64,000 nt of DNA from Vibrio aerogenes (GCF_024346755.1 NZ_AP024861.1:1364001-1428000), one strand, 5' to 3'. Counted from the stretch's first letter, positions 47,998 to 57,389 are shown. The notes: generated from the sequence alone by a model not told the origin. Program-made: numbers and translations.

Positions 47998-50457
47998 TTA
48001 ACCGAGCTGAGTATCCGGAGATATATCGTATTGAATGAGTAACTGATCAATGTCTATTGCAGGGCTGAAGTAAAACCCCTGAACTAAGTCGCAATGATGT
48101 GCGGCCAGTTTGTTGAACTGAGCTTCAGTTTCGACACCTTCAGCGACGACAGACATATTGCAGAATTTACCGATGCGAATGATCATCTTTACCAACATTT
48201 CACTCTGTGAACTTTCCAGTAAATTATGAATGAATGACCGATCGATTTTTATTTCGGTCAACGGCAGATGATGAAGATAATTCAGAGAGGAATAACCGGT
48301 TCCGAAATCGTCGAGTGAAATCCCAAATCCCAGTTCTCTGAGTTGACCGAGTTGAGGCATGACTTCATCAAGCCTGTCTATCAGCACATTCTCTGTGATT
48401 TCCAAAATGATACGTTGGGGCGCCATTGCTGTTTCAGAGCAAATAGTAAGCAGATGATTAGGTAATTTAGGGTTGATGAGCTGTTTTGGCGAAATATTTA
48501 CAGAAAGTTTGATAGCCTCGTCCTGAATTGAAAGATGGCAGAGGTCTTGACACGCTTGTTTAAATACAAACAGTCCAAGCTCATATATCAGTCCTGTTTT
48601 TTCTGCAGTGGCAATAAATTTTGCTGGTGGAACCGGACCTAAAGTTTCATGATTCCAGCGGGCAAGGGCTTCAACACCAACGATTTGCCCCGTCGTTGTA
48701 TTGATTTGAGGCTGATAGAGAATATAAACTTGTTGTTTTTTCAGGGCATGCTGAAGGTCATTTTCTATCGTTAAATCAAACTGGATTTGCTCACTGATAG
48801 ACTGATCATAAAATGAAGCTTCTCCTTTCTTATGAGACTTGGATTTATATAAGGCCGCATCTGCTTTGGAGATTAAAGTTTCGGCATCAGCACTATCTGA
48901 GGGGTACATGGTAATTCCGATGCTACAGCCAACAGAGAGTGTTTTCCCTTCAATATTTACTGGTGTTTCAAGCGTTTGCCGGATTATTTTTATCTTAGCT
49001 TTTGCTTCCGTCTTGTTGTTCAGGTCCGGGAAACAAAAGATGAACTCATCACCTCCAAAGCGGGACACAAAGCCTTTTTCATCCATGATAGCCTTAAATT
49101 TATGGCCCAGCACCTTAAGCAGTTGATCACCTAAAGTGTGTCCGTAGAGATCATTAACATTTTTAAAATTGTCCAGATCAACAAACATCACAGCGACATG
49201 TCGATGATGTTTTCTGGCTAATCTGATGCTTTGGTTGATTTTTTTGATCATCAGTATACGGTTAGGTAACCCGGTCAGAGCATCGTGATGTGCCATATAT
49301 TCCATCTGATTTTTGGTCTGCTCCAGATGATTTACATCGTCGATAATGCGTTGTTGAAACTGGTTAAAACGTCTGGCAATCAGGTGGCTGACATAAGCTG
49401 AAAGCAAAATTAACAAGATTGTCGAAATGATAGCAATCAGCGATAGTTTCAATAATCCCTGATGATTGTAGCGGATAAGTTGCGCTTCTTTTTCAGACAA
49501 ATCATTTTCAAAGCGTTTTGAATAGAAACCCGTGCCTATAATCCAGTCCCATCCTTTCACTTCTTTGACATAAATGATTTGTTCTAAGGTTGTTTTGCCA
49601 CTGATTGTCAGTGGTTTTTGATAGCGGACGTATCCTCCGCCATGGCTGGTTTGTTTGAGTATCCCGGAGAGCAGCGTCTGCCCAATATGATTGCCGACCT
49701 TTAAATCCAGACCAAAAAAATCATTGTAATGGTGTGCGAGCAATGTACCTGACTGACTCAACACAAAGAAGTATCCGCCTTCGCCATACTCATAATTAGA
49801 AAACCATTCAAGCATTTCGGACTTCATCTGCTCAAATGCATTCGTTTTGTATTTTGTGATCCCGAGTGTCCAGTGAAATGCCGGAAAATCCATGGTATAA
49901 GTGACGGTTTTATCCGTGTTTTGCCAAAGGTGTTCCTGCGGTTTTTCCAATGACTGGCTGACTGTATCAGGCAAGGAAACCTGATGTGCTTTAAGCCACC
50001 GGTCTGATGATGCGGAGGGAAGGTTGGATTTGATCAGGTTATTTCCCTGTTGATCTAAAATGAATAGTTGCTCTTGTGAGTGGAAGAAAAACAAGGGATT
50101 TAGTGCATTTAAAATAATTTTCTTTATTTCTGCTTCGGGCTTTTCTGCATGTTGAGCATAAAGATTCCGGATGAAGTGATAGACGTTATTGACCTGTTTT
50201 CTGACTTCTTCATTGAAATGATTGTCTGTTTTGGAGCGGATAATTCTGAGTTGCTTTGAAACCTGATAGACCTGCTCACGAATGATATCCTGCTGCTGAG
50301 TAAGCAGTGATTCTTTGAGAGTTTTAAGAGTAAAAGCTGCTTTATCCCGGTTGTCCTGAATCAGGACAATGTGAGTGATAGCAATGAACAGACATACAAC
50401 GACCACGGGTGTATATCGGATGAGATTAATAAGTTTTTGATTATTAAGTTTGAACAT
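47998..50457 (-). CDS. Cache-GGDEF-EAL cyclic-di-GMP enzyme
   Basis: An 819-residue membrane sensor. Membrane helix 1 (about residues 14-28), a periplasmic double-Cache-like domain (about 35-330, with GYFFVLSQSGTLLAH and WDWIIGTGFY), helix 2 (about 337-360), a GGDEF domain (about 385-545, motif SRFGGDEF intact) and an EAL domain (about 560-810, with VEALARW, DDFGTGYSSLNYL and KIDRSF). Both catalytic motifs look complete, so it could make and break c-di-GMP. It is probably cotranscribed with the downstream binding-protein gene. Confidence 0.9.
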   Translation of the reverse strand: MFKLNNQKLINLIRYTPVVVVCLFIAITHIVLIQDNRDKAAFTLKTLKESLLTQQQDIIREQVYQVSKQLRIIRSKTDNHFNEEVRKQVNNVYHFIRNLYAQHAEKPEAEIKKIILNALNPLFFFHSQEQLFILDQQGNNLIKSNLPSASSDRWLKAHQVSLPDTVSQSLEKPQEHLWQNTDKTVTYTMDFPAFHWTLGITKYKTNAFEQMKSEMLEWFSNYEYGEGGYFFVLSQSGTLLAHHYNDFFGLDLKVGNHIGQTLLSGILKQTSHGGGYVRYQKPLTISGKTTLEQIIYVKEVKGWDWIIGTGFYSKRFENDLSEKEAQLIRYNHQGLLKLSLIAIISTILLILLSAYVSHLIARRFNQFQQRIIDDVNHLEQTKNQMEYMAHHDALTGLPNRILMIKKINQSIRLARKHHRHVAVMFVDLDNFKNVNDLYGHTLGDQLLKVLGHKFKAIMDEKGFVSRFGGDEFIFCFPDLNNKTEAKAKIKIIRQTLETPVNIEGKTLSVGCSIGITMYPSDSADAETLISKADAALYKSKSHKKGEASFYDQSISEQIQFDLTIENDLQHALKKQQVYILYQPQINTTTGQIVGVEALARWNHETLGPVPPAKFIATAEKTGLIYELGLFVFKQACQDLCHLSIQDEAIKLSVNISPKQLINPKLPNHLLTICSETAMAPQRIILEITENVLIDRLDEVMPQLGQLRELGFGISLDDFGTGYSSLNYLHHLPLTEIKIDRSFIHNLLESSQSEMLVKMIIRIGKFCNMSVVAEGVETEAQFNKLAAHHCDLVQGFYFSPAIDIDQLLIQYDISPDTQLG

Positions 50458-50581
50458 CGTCCCTGAGCATACTCCAGTCGCCTTGATATTTAATATAGGC
50501 GATGTGAATGCATCTTATCTTTATTGATGACAAAATTTATGATGTGAACGACTTTTCTTCTTGATTATTGAGTATTTTTTG

Positions 50582-50612
50582 AAAAAAAACCTCAGCCTGT
50601 CTGGCTGAGGTT
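50582..50612 (-). terminator. ogl terminator
   Basis: AACCTCAGCC (50588-50597) / GGCTGAGGTT (50603-50612); on the minus strand it is followed by eight T. Confidence 0.92.
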
Positions 50613-50632
50613 GACTCATCAAAGCGGATATT

Positions 50633-51799
50633 TTACGAGCGCAATGCTTCAGGTACATCAGCAATATAAAGTGCCGGAACCCCTTCAAAGTCACTGGTAA
50701 ACAATACACCGGTATCATTGGGTGTGAATGATGGGTGAGGGTGAGTGATTTGTCTGTCACCATCTAATACTTCCCATGAAGTATTATGTTTTGCCAGTTT
50801 TGCCGCAGTTTTTGTTTTTGTGTTGAGAATATACAGGAACGGATCATTCTCGATGCTGTAACCAGAGTCATCAGCGACGTCAACCGGACTGTCACAGCCA
50901 TCACCTACCATCAGGCTACCGTCATGGTTACTCATCAGGTGAGAACAAGGTGGCATAGACATGACTTTTTCATTTTCAAGGGTGACTGGATCTGCCTTGT
51001 AAATCACACGTTCTGACTGGCCTTTAAAGTAAGACACATAAGCCATTCCGCTGCCATCCGGAATCCAGAATTCGTGTGTGCATGATTCACCCGGCGCATG
51101 TTCCTTGATTTTCCGTACATTCGAACCGTCTTCATTGACCAGCCACATTCTGGCATCAACCAAATCGTGTGGGCCTTCATGACAGAATCCAATGGTTGAA
51201 TCATCAAACGGACGATAGATCGGGTGGCCCAGCCATTCATCTTTTTGATGGACAACTTCCAGCTCACCTGTTTGGATGTCCACTTTAATTAAACGACAGG
51301 TTGGGTTGGTATGATAGAAATCGTGGAATTTTTGCCAGTCTGTTAATGGCTTCCAGCAGCTTTTCAGAATTTCGATCCCAACAAGTTTGGTACATTCTGT
51401 GTTTGCTACCCAGGTACCATAACCTTTCCACTCGTCATCAACGGTGTAAATCACATTTTCTTCCAGCGTGTTCAGGTCGACTTTCATCAGGTTGAGTTCA
51501 TTTTTAACGTAGAAAAATGACTGATCATCATTTGAAATAAAGCCACCGAATGTGTTGTCACCAGCACCTTCAGTTAACTGAACTGCTTTTTGTGTCTCCA
51601 GATCAACAAGGTAGTAGTTACGGTTGCCATCAAAGTCACCCGCGAACAATAATTTCTTACCATCATTAGTGAAGCACTTTTGATAGAAGTAGTTACGGTG
51701 ACAGATAACATCAGTTGGCGTTAAACGTGTTACTTTTACCTGAGTGTCGCTGTCAATGAACGTTTCAAAAGCTAACTGAACTGAATCACCTTTAGCCAT
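50633..51799 (-). CDS. ogl: Oligogalacturonate lyase (PL22)
   Basis: A 388-residue cytoplasmic lyase with no signal peptide. The seven-bladed propeller repeats (GDFDGNRNYYLVDLETQKAVQL, YFVKNELNLMKVDLNTLEE-like) and WLGHPIYRPFDDSTIGFCHEGP, CTHEFWIPDGSGMAYVSY and HPHPSFTPNDTGVLFTSDFEG are close to Dickeya/Yersinia Ogl; conserved His residues in these blocks hold the manganese. It splits unsaturated and saturated digalacturonate into 5-keto-4-deoxyuronate and galacturonate. It follows the symporter gene on the same strand, with only 76 bp and an inverted repeat between. Confidence 0.93.
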   Translation of the reverse strand: MAKGDSVQLAFETFIDSDTQVKVTRLTPTDVICHRNYFYQKCFTNDGKKLLFAGDFDGNRNYYLVDLETQKAVQLTEGAGDNTFGGFISNDDQSFFYVKNELNLMKVDLNTLEENVIYTVDDEWKGYGTWVANTECTKLVGIEILKSCWKPLTDWQKFHDFYHTNPTCRLIKVDIQTGELEVVHQKDEWLGHPIYRPFDDSTIGFCHEGPHDLVDARMWLVNEDGSNVRKIKEHAPGESCTHEFWIPDGSGMAYVSYFKGQSERVIYKADPVTLENEKVMSMPPCSHLMSNHDGSLMVGDGCDSPVDVADDSGYSIENDPFLYILNTKTKTAAKLAKHNTSWEVLDGDRQITHPHPSFTPNDTGVLFTSDFEGVPALYIADVPEALRS

Positions 51800-51818
51800 A
51801 AGTAAGTCTCCTTTAAGC

Positions 51819-51847
51819 TGACTGCCAGTAATAATTACCGGCAGTCA
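51819..51847. repeat. Inverted repeat between symporter gene and ogl
   Basis: TGACTGCCAGTAAT (51819-51832) / ATTACCGGCAGTCA (51834-51847), one mismatch, no T tract. It may stabilise or partly end the symporter transcript before ogl. Confidence 0.65.
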
Positions 51848-51875
51848 TATAAGTCAATCTATCGTATGTGATGTA

Positions 51876-53645
51876 CTAGCGGGATGCATGAGCCGTTGTT
51901 GCATTGATCTCACCTGTACCAGCACTGCGTTTGAGTGCAAATCCAACCAGGAATACTGCAGCAGCACAACAGAAGAACAAAATCCGGCCCCATAATGGGT
52001 TTGGAATCAATACCATCAGTAGCATACCAAATGACATATAGGTTACCAGAGTACCCAGTTTATTACGTTGCATCCGGTCAACAACATCCTGACCATCGTC
52101 CGCAATACACTCAGTATCCACATCTTTAAAGAACTCACGGGTTTGTTCGATATATGGGTCGTTTTCTTCTTTGTAGAACAGTGTTGTCAGACAGAAGAAT
52201 CCAGCCGTCAGAATCAGGTGAGCACCGATTGTTGTCATGATTTTCAGATCCCCGGCTTCACGACCAGTCAGGTTTTCCATACCAAACCATCCGCCAACAA
52301 CATCAGGTGTGAATACTTTCACTACAAGCAGGGAAACAAACAGACCGAATACAACTGTTGCCCATGGTGCCCATTTTGGTGTTTTGCGGATCAGAATCGC
52401 AAGGAACAGAGGGACCAGAATTGGAGACTGAAGTAATGTTGCAACCTGCATCATCAGGTCAAACAAGCTCAGACCTTTCAGTGAAACGTAGAATTGTGCA
52501 CAAAGGATAACCAGAATACCGTTGATGATACTGGCGATCATACCCATGCGAAGCTGTTCTTTGTCTGTTGCTTTACCTTTACGCATGATTGGTGCGTAGA
52601 AACTACGGACAAAGATACCGGAGTTACGGTTCAGTGCTGAGTCCATAGATGACATTGTTGCAGCAAACAGACCTGCCATCAGCAGACCGACTGTACCGAC
52701 AGGCATGTAATCACGGGCAAACACAAGATAAACGGCATCGCCTGCTTTTTTACCCAGATCGGCATAGGCATGTGCTGCATCCGGGTCCATGATGCGGATT
52801 GCCCATGGCGGGATAAACCAAATCATTGCACCAACAAACATCATACCTAAAGCAAGCAGTGCTGCTTTTGAAGCATTTTTTGAATCTTTTGCATTCAGGA
52901 AGCGATAAGATTCCTGCATGTTATTGATACTTTGCAGCTGTTTTACAATGAAGAACAGGAATGAACCGACAATCAGAATAGGGTAGTTCATATCCGGACC
53001 AACGATAAATCCACCAGGGAACTTCGTCAGGATTTCTCCCGGACCACCGACAGCAACTAAAGCAACAATGGCACATGCTACAGAAATAACAGCAACAATG
53101 AGTGACTGGATGAAGTCAGATGCAACCACACCCCATGCACCACTGATTAAAGAGACAAGCAATACTGCGGCACCAGTGATATAGATAGTCATGTTGATGT
53201 CAGCTTTAAACACCGCTGAAGCAAATACACCCAGACCGTTTAACCAGACACCGGCATTCAACACACTTAAAGGAATAATGACCCAAGTGAAAAACTGCTC
53301 GTTTGTGTGTCCAAAACGACGTTTTACCGCTTCTGTCGGTGTATCTACACGCATTTGGCGGAAACGACGAGAGAAGTAGAAGAATGCAAATCCATAAGCA
53401 ACCATGTTACCGACGAATACGCCCAGAATTTCAAAGCCAGAACTGAAGGCTTTACCGGCAGCCCCTGTAAATGTCCATGCTGAGAACTGGGTCATAAATG
53501 CTGTGGCACCGACCATCCACCAAAGCATTTTACCTCCGCCACGGAAATAGTCACTTGTACTTGAACTCGCCATTTTTTTAAACAACAAGCTGATTGCCAC
53601 CATCAGGATAAAGTACCCTGCAATGACAAGATAGTCATATGTCAT
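51876..53645 (-). CDS. Sodium:solute symporter (SSS family), likely for galacturonides
   Basis: A 589-residue SSS-family transporter with about 14 hydrophobic segments. Conserved blocks: FRGGGKMLWWMVGATAFMTQFSAWTF is split over helix 1-2, then RRFGHTNEQF and LMAGLFAATMSSMDSALNRNSGIF, the sodium-site helix. The substrate is inferred from context: it is next to ogl and has a KdgR-like box just upstream, so it probably imports oligogalacturonates or unsaturated galacturonides. Such loci in Dickeya use TogT or TogMNAB instead. Confidence 0.88.
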   Translation of the reverse strand: MTYDYLVIAGYFILMVAISLLFKKMASSSTSDYFRGGGKMLWWMVGATAFMTQFSAWTFTGAAGKAFSSGFEILGVFVGNMVAYGFAFFYFSRRFRQMRVDTPTEAVKRRFGHTNEQFFTWVIIPLSVLNAGVWLNGLGVFASAVFKADINMTIYITGAAVLLVSLISGAWGVVASDFIQSLIVAVISVACAIVALVAVGGPGEILTKFPGGFIVGPDMNYPILIVGSFLFFIVKQLQSINNMQESYRFLNAKDSKNASKAALLALGMMFVGAMIWFIPPWAIRIMDPDAAHAYADLGKKAGDAVYLVFARDYMPVGTVGLLMAGLFAATMSSMDSALNRNSGIFVRSFYAPIMRKGKATDKEQLRMGMIASIINGILVILCAQFYVSLKGLSLFDLMMQVATLLQSPILVPLFLAILIRKTPKWAPWATVVFGLFVSLLVVKVFTPDVVGGWFGMENLTGREAGDLKIMTTIGAHLILTAGFFCLTTLFYKEENDPYIEQTREFFKDVDTECIADDGQDVVDRMQRNKLGTLVTYMSFGMLLMVLIPNPLWGRILFFCCAAAVFLVGFALKRSAGTGEINATTAHASR

Positions 53646-53652
53646 ATTGAAC

Positions 53653-53671
53653 CTCGAAACGATGTTTTAAT
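53653..53671. promoter_or_regulatory. KdgR-box candidate, symporter-ogl
   Basis: CTCGAAACGATGTTTTAAT matches the Dickeya KdgR consensus AATRAAAYRNYRTTTYATT at 15 of 19 bases, with the AAAC-GAT-GTTTT core intact. It lies 8 bp ahead of the symporter start. Confidence 0.65.
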
Positions 53672-53716
53672 TTAAGTGAATTATAAATTTATATTTGCAT
53701 TTTGATCGAGATAAAA

Positions 53717-53735
53717 ATCAAAACATCGGTTCATT
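53717..53735. promoter_or_regulatory. Second KdgR-box candidate, symporter-ogl
   Basis: ATCAAAACATCGGTTCATT matches the KdgR consensus at 16 of 19 bases, 72 bp upstream of the symporter start, a normal promoter position. Confidence 0.65.
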
Positions 53736-53876
53736 TTTATTACTTTACTCAATATTTGTGATATGAGTCACTTTAAAAAGCGGGTGCCGGAAATTCAGGA
53801 GAGCGGAATGAACAGGATTGGATAGTACAGGTCTGACTATACAGTTTAATATATAATATATTCAATACCTTACAAT

Positions 53877-53913
53877 CAAAAAAAGTCCATGGATCAGAAT
53901 TGATACATGGACT
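53877..53913 (-). terminator. kdgK-eda terminator
   Basis: AGTCCATG (53884-53891) / CATGGACT (53906-53913); read on the minus strand a run of seven T follows. Confidence 0.8.
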
Positions 53914-53985
53914 AAATGGACAATCTAACGGGACTAACATAGCCATATCAATGGCCAAAAGATTAAACGAAATCTTGTCATTTAA

Positions 53986-54609
53986 TTAAGAAATAACGGA
54001 AGCCACTTCCCGGACAAGCTGAGCCAGTTCTTCCCAGTTACCATCTTCAATAAGCTGGTTGGGTACCATCCATGTTCCGCCACAGGCAAGTACGGAAGGA
54101 ATAGCAAGATAGTCTTTGACATTTTTAGGGTTAACACCACCAGTTGGCATAAACTTAACCGGATAGACAGCCGTCATTGCTTTCAGCATGGCTGCACCAC
54201 CAGATGGCTCAGCAGGGAAAAATTTCAGTGTTCTGAGTCCCATCTCCATTGCCTGTTCTACCAGACTGGGGCTGTTGACACCCGGAACAATGGTTACTTT
54301 ACGCTGCTGACAATATTTGACTGTGGTTGGATTAAAACCTGGACTGACGATGAAATCCACACCAGCGTCGATTGCTTCGTCAACCTGCTCTGTGGTCAGA
54401 ACTGTACCCGCACCAATTAACATATCCGGATATGCTTCACGCATATTTTTAATTGCAAGAGCAGCATGCTCTGTACGGAATGTGACTTCAGCGCAAGGCA
54501 GTCCATTTTCAGATAATACTTCTGCCAGCTTCACAGCTTTAGCTGGATCGCTAATGGCGATCACCGGCACAACTTTAATTTCACTCAGTCTCTCGTTAAT
54601 ACTTTTCAT
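53986..54609 (-). CDS. eda: KDPG/KHG aldolase
   Basis: A 207-residue class I aldolase. The Schiff-base lysine is in LRTLKFFPAEPSGGAAM, the catalytic Glu in CAEVTFRTEHA, with GAGTVLTTEQ and KFMPTGGVNP as further phosphate-site blocks. It splits 2-keto-3-deoxy-6-phosphogluconate to pyruvate and glyceraldehyde 3-phosphate, the last step of galacturonide breakdown. It follows kdgK by 12 bp in one operon. A second, Entner-Doudoroff eda may exist elsewhere in the genome. Confidence 0.95.
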   Translation of the reverse strand: MKSINERLSEIKVVPVIAISDPAKAVKLAEVLSENGLPCAEVTFRTEHAALAIKNMREAYPDMLIGAGTVLTTEQVDEAIDAGVDFIVSPGFNPTTVKYCQQRKVTIVPGVNSPSLVEQAMEMGLRTLKFFPAEPSGGAAMLKAMTAVYPVKFMPTGGVNPKNVKDYLAIPSVLACGGTWMVPNQLIEDGNWEELAQLVREVASVIS

Positions 54610-54621
54610 GGTTTCCCTCAG

Positions 54622-55548
54622 TTAAATATTTGGCATAGCCTGATGCGGAATCACTGCACCAGGATACTGAATTACCGTTCCGGCAAGTGTATGTCCTGCA
54701 GATGCAGACTCTGACATAGTACCACCCAGTAACCGTTTTGCCAGATAGCCGGCACTGAATGAATCACCTGCAGCTGTGGTATCGACGACATTGGATACCA
54801 ACGTTGCCGGGACACTGACAAAATCATCCCGGGTGACAATAAAGCATTCATCAGCACCACGCTTGATGACGACTTCTCTGACACCGAAATCCAGAGTTCT
54901 CTGAATGGCTTCCTGCTCTGTTGAATCGCCATACAATGCCTGTTCATCATCAAACGTCAGAAAAGCCGTGTCTGTCAGACGGAGAACCTTTTCATACAGT
55001 TGACGTGCGGACTCAGGAGACTCCCACAGGGTTGGGCGATAGTTGTTATCAAACGCAATCTTGACGCCATCTTCATGGCATTGTGTCAGAATATTGAGCA
55101 AAATTTCACGGCAGTCTTCAGGCAGAATCGCTAAACTAATACCACTTAGATAAACCAGATTGAATTGTTTTAACTGAGTGACCAGATCTGCTTCGGGACA
55201 TTCACGAAGCCAGTATCTTGCAGCTGAATCATTACGCCAGTAGTTGAAACTACGCTCTCCATCGGGAGTCGTGGAAATTGTGTAAATGCCCGGTAATTTA
55301 GAGTCAGACAGTTTGACCATGTCTGTACTGATCCCTTCTTCTTGCCAGGCTGCCAGCATTTCACTGCTGAATGGGTCTTTTCCTAATCCTGTAACATAGG
55401 CTGTGGTGATTCCATGTGATTGAGTCAGGCGAGATAAGTAAAGCGCGGTATTTAAAGTATCGCCACCAAAATTTTGTCGATATAAATCGCCATCTTTCTT
55501 CAATTCAACCATACACTCGCCAATAACAGCGACTCGATTCATTTTCAT
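54622..55548 (-). CDS. kdgK: 2-dehydro-3-deoxygluconokinase
   Basis: A 308-residue PfkB-family kinase that phosphorylates KDG to KDPG. The PfkB signatures are GECMVELKK (start), NFGGDTLNTALYLSRL and DTTAAGDSFSAGYLAKRL, whose GDSF carries the catalytic Asp. ATG 55548 is 7 bp from a perfect AGGAG; the longer open frame is rejected. A KdgR-box candidate lies 62-80 bp upstream. In the operon kdgK-eda. Confidence 0.94.
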   Translation of the reverse strand: MKMNRVAVIGECMVELKKDGDLYRQNFGGDTLNTALYLSRLTQSHGITTAYVTGLGKDPFSSEMLAAWQEEGISTDMVKLSDSKLPGIYTISTTPDGERSFNYWRNDSAARYWLRECPEADLVTQLKQFNLVYLSGISLAILPEDCREILLNILTQCHEDGVKIAFDNNYRPTLWESPESARQLYEKVLRLTDTAFLTFDDEQALYGDSTEQEAIQRTLDFGVREVVIKRGADECFIVTRDDFVSVPATLVSNVVDTTAAGDSFSAGYLAKRLLGGTMSESASAGHTLAGTVIQYPGAVIPHQAMPNI

Positions 55549-55609
55549 GAAAAATCTCCTACATTGATATGCGGGTATTATCTTCAAAAGAAGACAATAA
55601 ATCAATAAA

Positions 55610-55628
55610 AATAAAACAATGGTTCAAT
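55610..55628. promoter_or_regulatory. KdgR-box candidate, kdgK-eda
   Basis: AATAAAACAATGGTTCAAT matches the KdgR consensus AATRAAAYRNYRTTTYATT at 17 of 19 bases. Confidence 0.75.
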
Positions 55629-55666
55629 TAAAATGGTAAGTCTGTGAATGTAAACACAATCATGGG

Positions 55667-56587
55667 TTATACCGGCGTGTCTGGTACCTGCTGAATCCAG
55701 CCGTGCAACAGCTCTGGCCACATATGCGTTGAGGTGCCTGGTGTCGTTCTCAGACAAAACCCATGTTCCCCGGATTCAAACAGATGAACTTCCACCGGAA
55801 CCTGATATGACTTTAATGCCTGTAAAAGAATCATGCTATTTTCAACAATGACCGATGAATCATCGATGGCATGTGCAATAAAACAAGGTGGGGTTTTGCC
55901 GGAAACCAGATTTTCAACCGAGTATTTTTCTTTCAGGGTTTCTTGTGCCGGATTTCCCAGTAAAGCATCCCGGCTGCCTGTGTGGGCAATGTCTGGTTCC
56001 ATACTGATAACTGGGTACATCAAGGCGGTAAAGTTCAGGTGAATGGTGTGTAAATCGATTTGATCCTGCGGTGGAAAATGTGTCTGATTGGTTTGTGTCG
56101 CCAGTCTTGCTGCGATATGTCCCCCGGCAGAAAAGCCAAGGACACCCCAGTGCATGATGTGTTGCCATTGAGGTTGCGCCTGAATAACGCGCATTGCGCG
56201 TTGTGCATCAATAAAAGACACATCGGCACCTTGTGGATGGTTATCACCCGGCATTCTGTAACTGATGACAAAAACAGTGTAGCCCCACTGTTTGAATCGT
56301 TCGGCGATTTCAAGGCCTTCTTTATCTACAGCTATTCTCTGATATCCGCCACCTGGAATAACCAGAATTCCGGTGTGATTACTCTGCTCTGGTTCAACGA
56401 TCAGGACTTCTGGCTCCGATATCTGGTAAAGCGCTCTGTCAAAGACTCCGGGTTGTGTGCTTCTCTCGGTACATACCGGAGAAAGCGCAGCGTTAGTCTG
56501 CAGGCTCTCTTTCCATAGCTTGAATACGTTTTTGTTTTCTGACAGCTGAGAAAGCGATTCGAATGGCTTAGACATGATTGATTTCAT
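55667..56587 (-). CDS. Alpha/beta hydrolase, probable (oligo)galacturonide acetylesterase
   Basis: A 306-residue esterase/lipase-type hydrolase. The oxyanion block is VIPGGGYQRIA, the nucleophile is in GFSAGGHIAARLA (GxSxGG), the acid Asp in HAIDDSSVIVEN and the His in GEHGFC. It belongs to the BD-FAE/PaeX-like group of carbohydrate acetylesterases. No signal peptide is seen, so it would act in the cytoplasm on imported acetylated oligomers. It lies between the two pectin operons with its own promoter and terminator upstream. The start could also be ATG 56575. Confidence 0.8.
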   Translation of the reverse strand: MKSIMSKPFESLSQLSENKNVFKLWKESLQTNAALSPVCTERSTQPGVFDRALYQISEPEVLIVEPEQSNHTGILVIPGGGYQRIAVDKEGLEIAERFKQWGYTVFVISYRMPGDNHPQGADVSFIDAQRAMRVIQAQPQWQHIMHWGVLGFSAGGHIAARLATQTNQTHFPPQDQIDLHTIHLNFTALMYPVISMEPDIAHTGSRDALLGNPAQETLKEKYSVENLVSGKTPPCFIAHAIDDSSVIVENSMILLQALKSYQVPVEVHLFESGEHGFCLRTTPGTSTHMWPELLHGWIQQVPDTPV

Positions 56588-56664
56588 AGACGGCTCTTTT
56601 GTCGGATCAATTCAGATATATATCGATTTGCAAGGCGATTTTCTGCATTTCAGGACGAAGAAAG

Positions 56665-56692
56665 AAAAAAAGCCAACCCCGGAAGGTTGGCT
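56665..56692 (-). terminator. Terminator of the kduD-ygjV-kdgF-isomerase operon
   Basis: AGCCAACC (56671-56678) / GGTTGGCT (56685-56692); on the minus strand seven T follow. Confidence 0.9.
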
Positions 56693-56747
56693 CATCAGCA
56701 TAAATGATAGTCTGATAAATAGTGCGTAATGGATACTAATCCAGAGC

Positions 56748-57389
56748 TCAGCCAACCAGTGACTTCACATATTCTGCAATTTCTGGCACCTGACAGTTAG
56801 AGAAGAATGCTTCCTGGAAGCGAGGACCAGAAACAGCTGTTTTAACCAGTTCTTGATCGATAGCACGTAAAGTGTCCAGATAGTCATCTTTTACAACAGC
56901 TGCTTTGACGGAATTCAGAATACCAGCATTGCGTTGTTGTGGTTCAGCACGCTCAAGTGGATAACCCTGACCACGTTCGCCAGTTGTAAATGCTTTTTCA
57001 AAGATATAACGAACATTCAGCTCTGCTCCCCAGCCATAACCTTTGGCGAATGCAAGAGAAAGTGCATTACCATTATTGATTTGGTTGAACAGGAATGCGT
57101 CAGAAGGATCTAAACAGTATCCGCAAACAACACCTGGGTGGATGTTTAAAGACATCATTGCGCCCTGACCAGTACCACAACCAGCAACAATAAAATCAAC
57201 AGCTTTAGAGTTCAGTAGTAAGCTGGCCATGATACCCAGATGGATATAAGTCAGGTGATGATCATTTTCATCACTCATACCAACGTTGTATACATCGTGG
57301 CCAAGAGGTTGAACTACAGTGTTAAGCTCGTTAAGAACAACCGCATTTTTTGCTGCTTGGCTGTTTTCCATCATTAGTGCGATTTTCAT
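56748..57389 (-). CDS. RpiB/LacAB-family isomerase, probable 5-keto-4-deoxyuronate isomerase
   Basis: A 213-residue protein of the RpiB/LacA/LacB family: MKIALMMENSQAAKN, GHDVYNVG, FIVAGCGTGQGAMMSLNIHPGVVCG (active-site Cys and anion-binding loop) and NNGNALSLAFAKG. It is longer than RpiB (about 150 aa), with a helical C-terminal addition. The locus has no KduI, the usual DKI isomerase, and this gene is in the kduD-kdgF operon, so I infer that it fills that step. DhuI, an RpiB-family enzyme of streptococcal glycosaminoglycan breakdown, does the same reaction. Confidence 0.82.
   Translation of the reverse strand: MKIALMMENSQAAKNAVVLNELNTVVQPLGHDVYNVGMSDENDHHLTYIHLGIMASLLLNSKAVDFIVAGCGTGQGAMMSLNIHPGVVCGYCLDPSDAFLFNQINNGNALSLAFAKGYGWGAELNVRYIFEKAFTTGERGQGYPLERAEPQQRNAGILNSVKAAVVKDDYLDTLRAIDQELVKTAVSGPRFQEAFFSNCQVPEIAEYVKSLVG

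Larger units (their letters stand above)
53646..53985. other. Regulatory region between symporter gene and eda
   Basis: 340 bp with two KdgR-box candidates (53653-53671 and 53717-53735) near the symporter start and the eda terminator (53877-53913). A 61-codon open frame here has no support. Confidence 0.65.

Noticed and set aside
53773..53958. 61-codon minus-strand open frame between eda and the symporter gene
   Set aside because: It contains the eda terminator and has no ribosome site or similarity.
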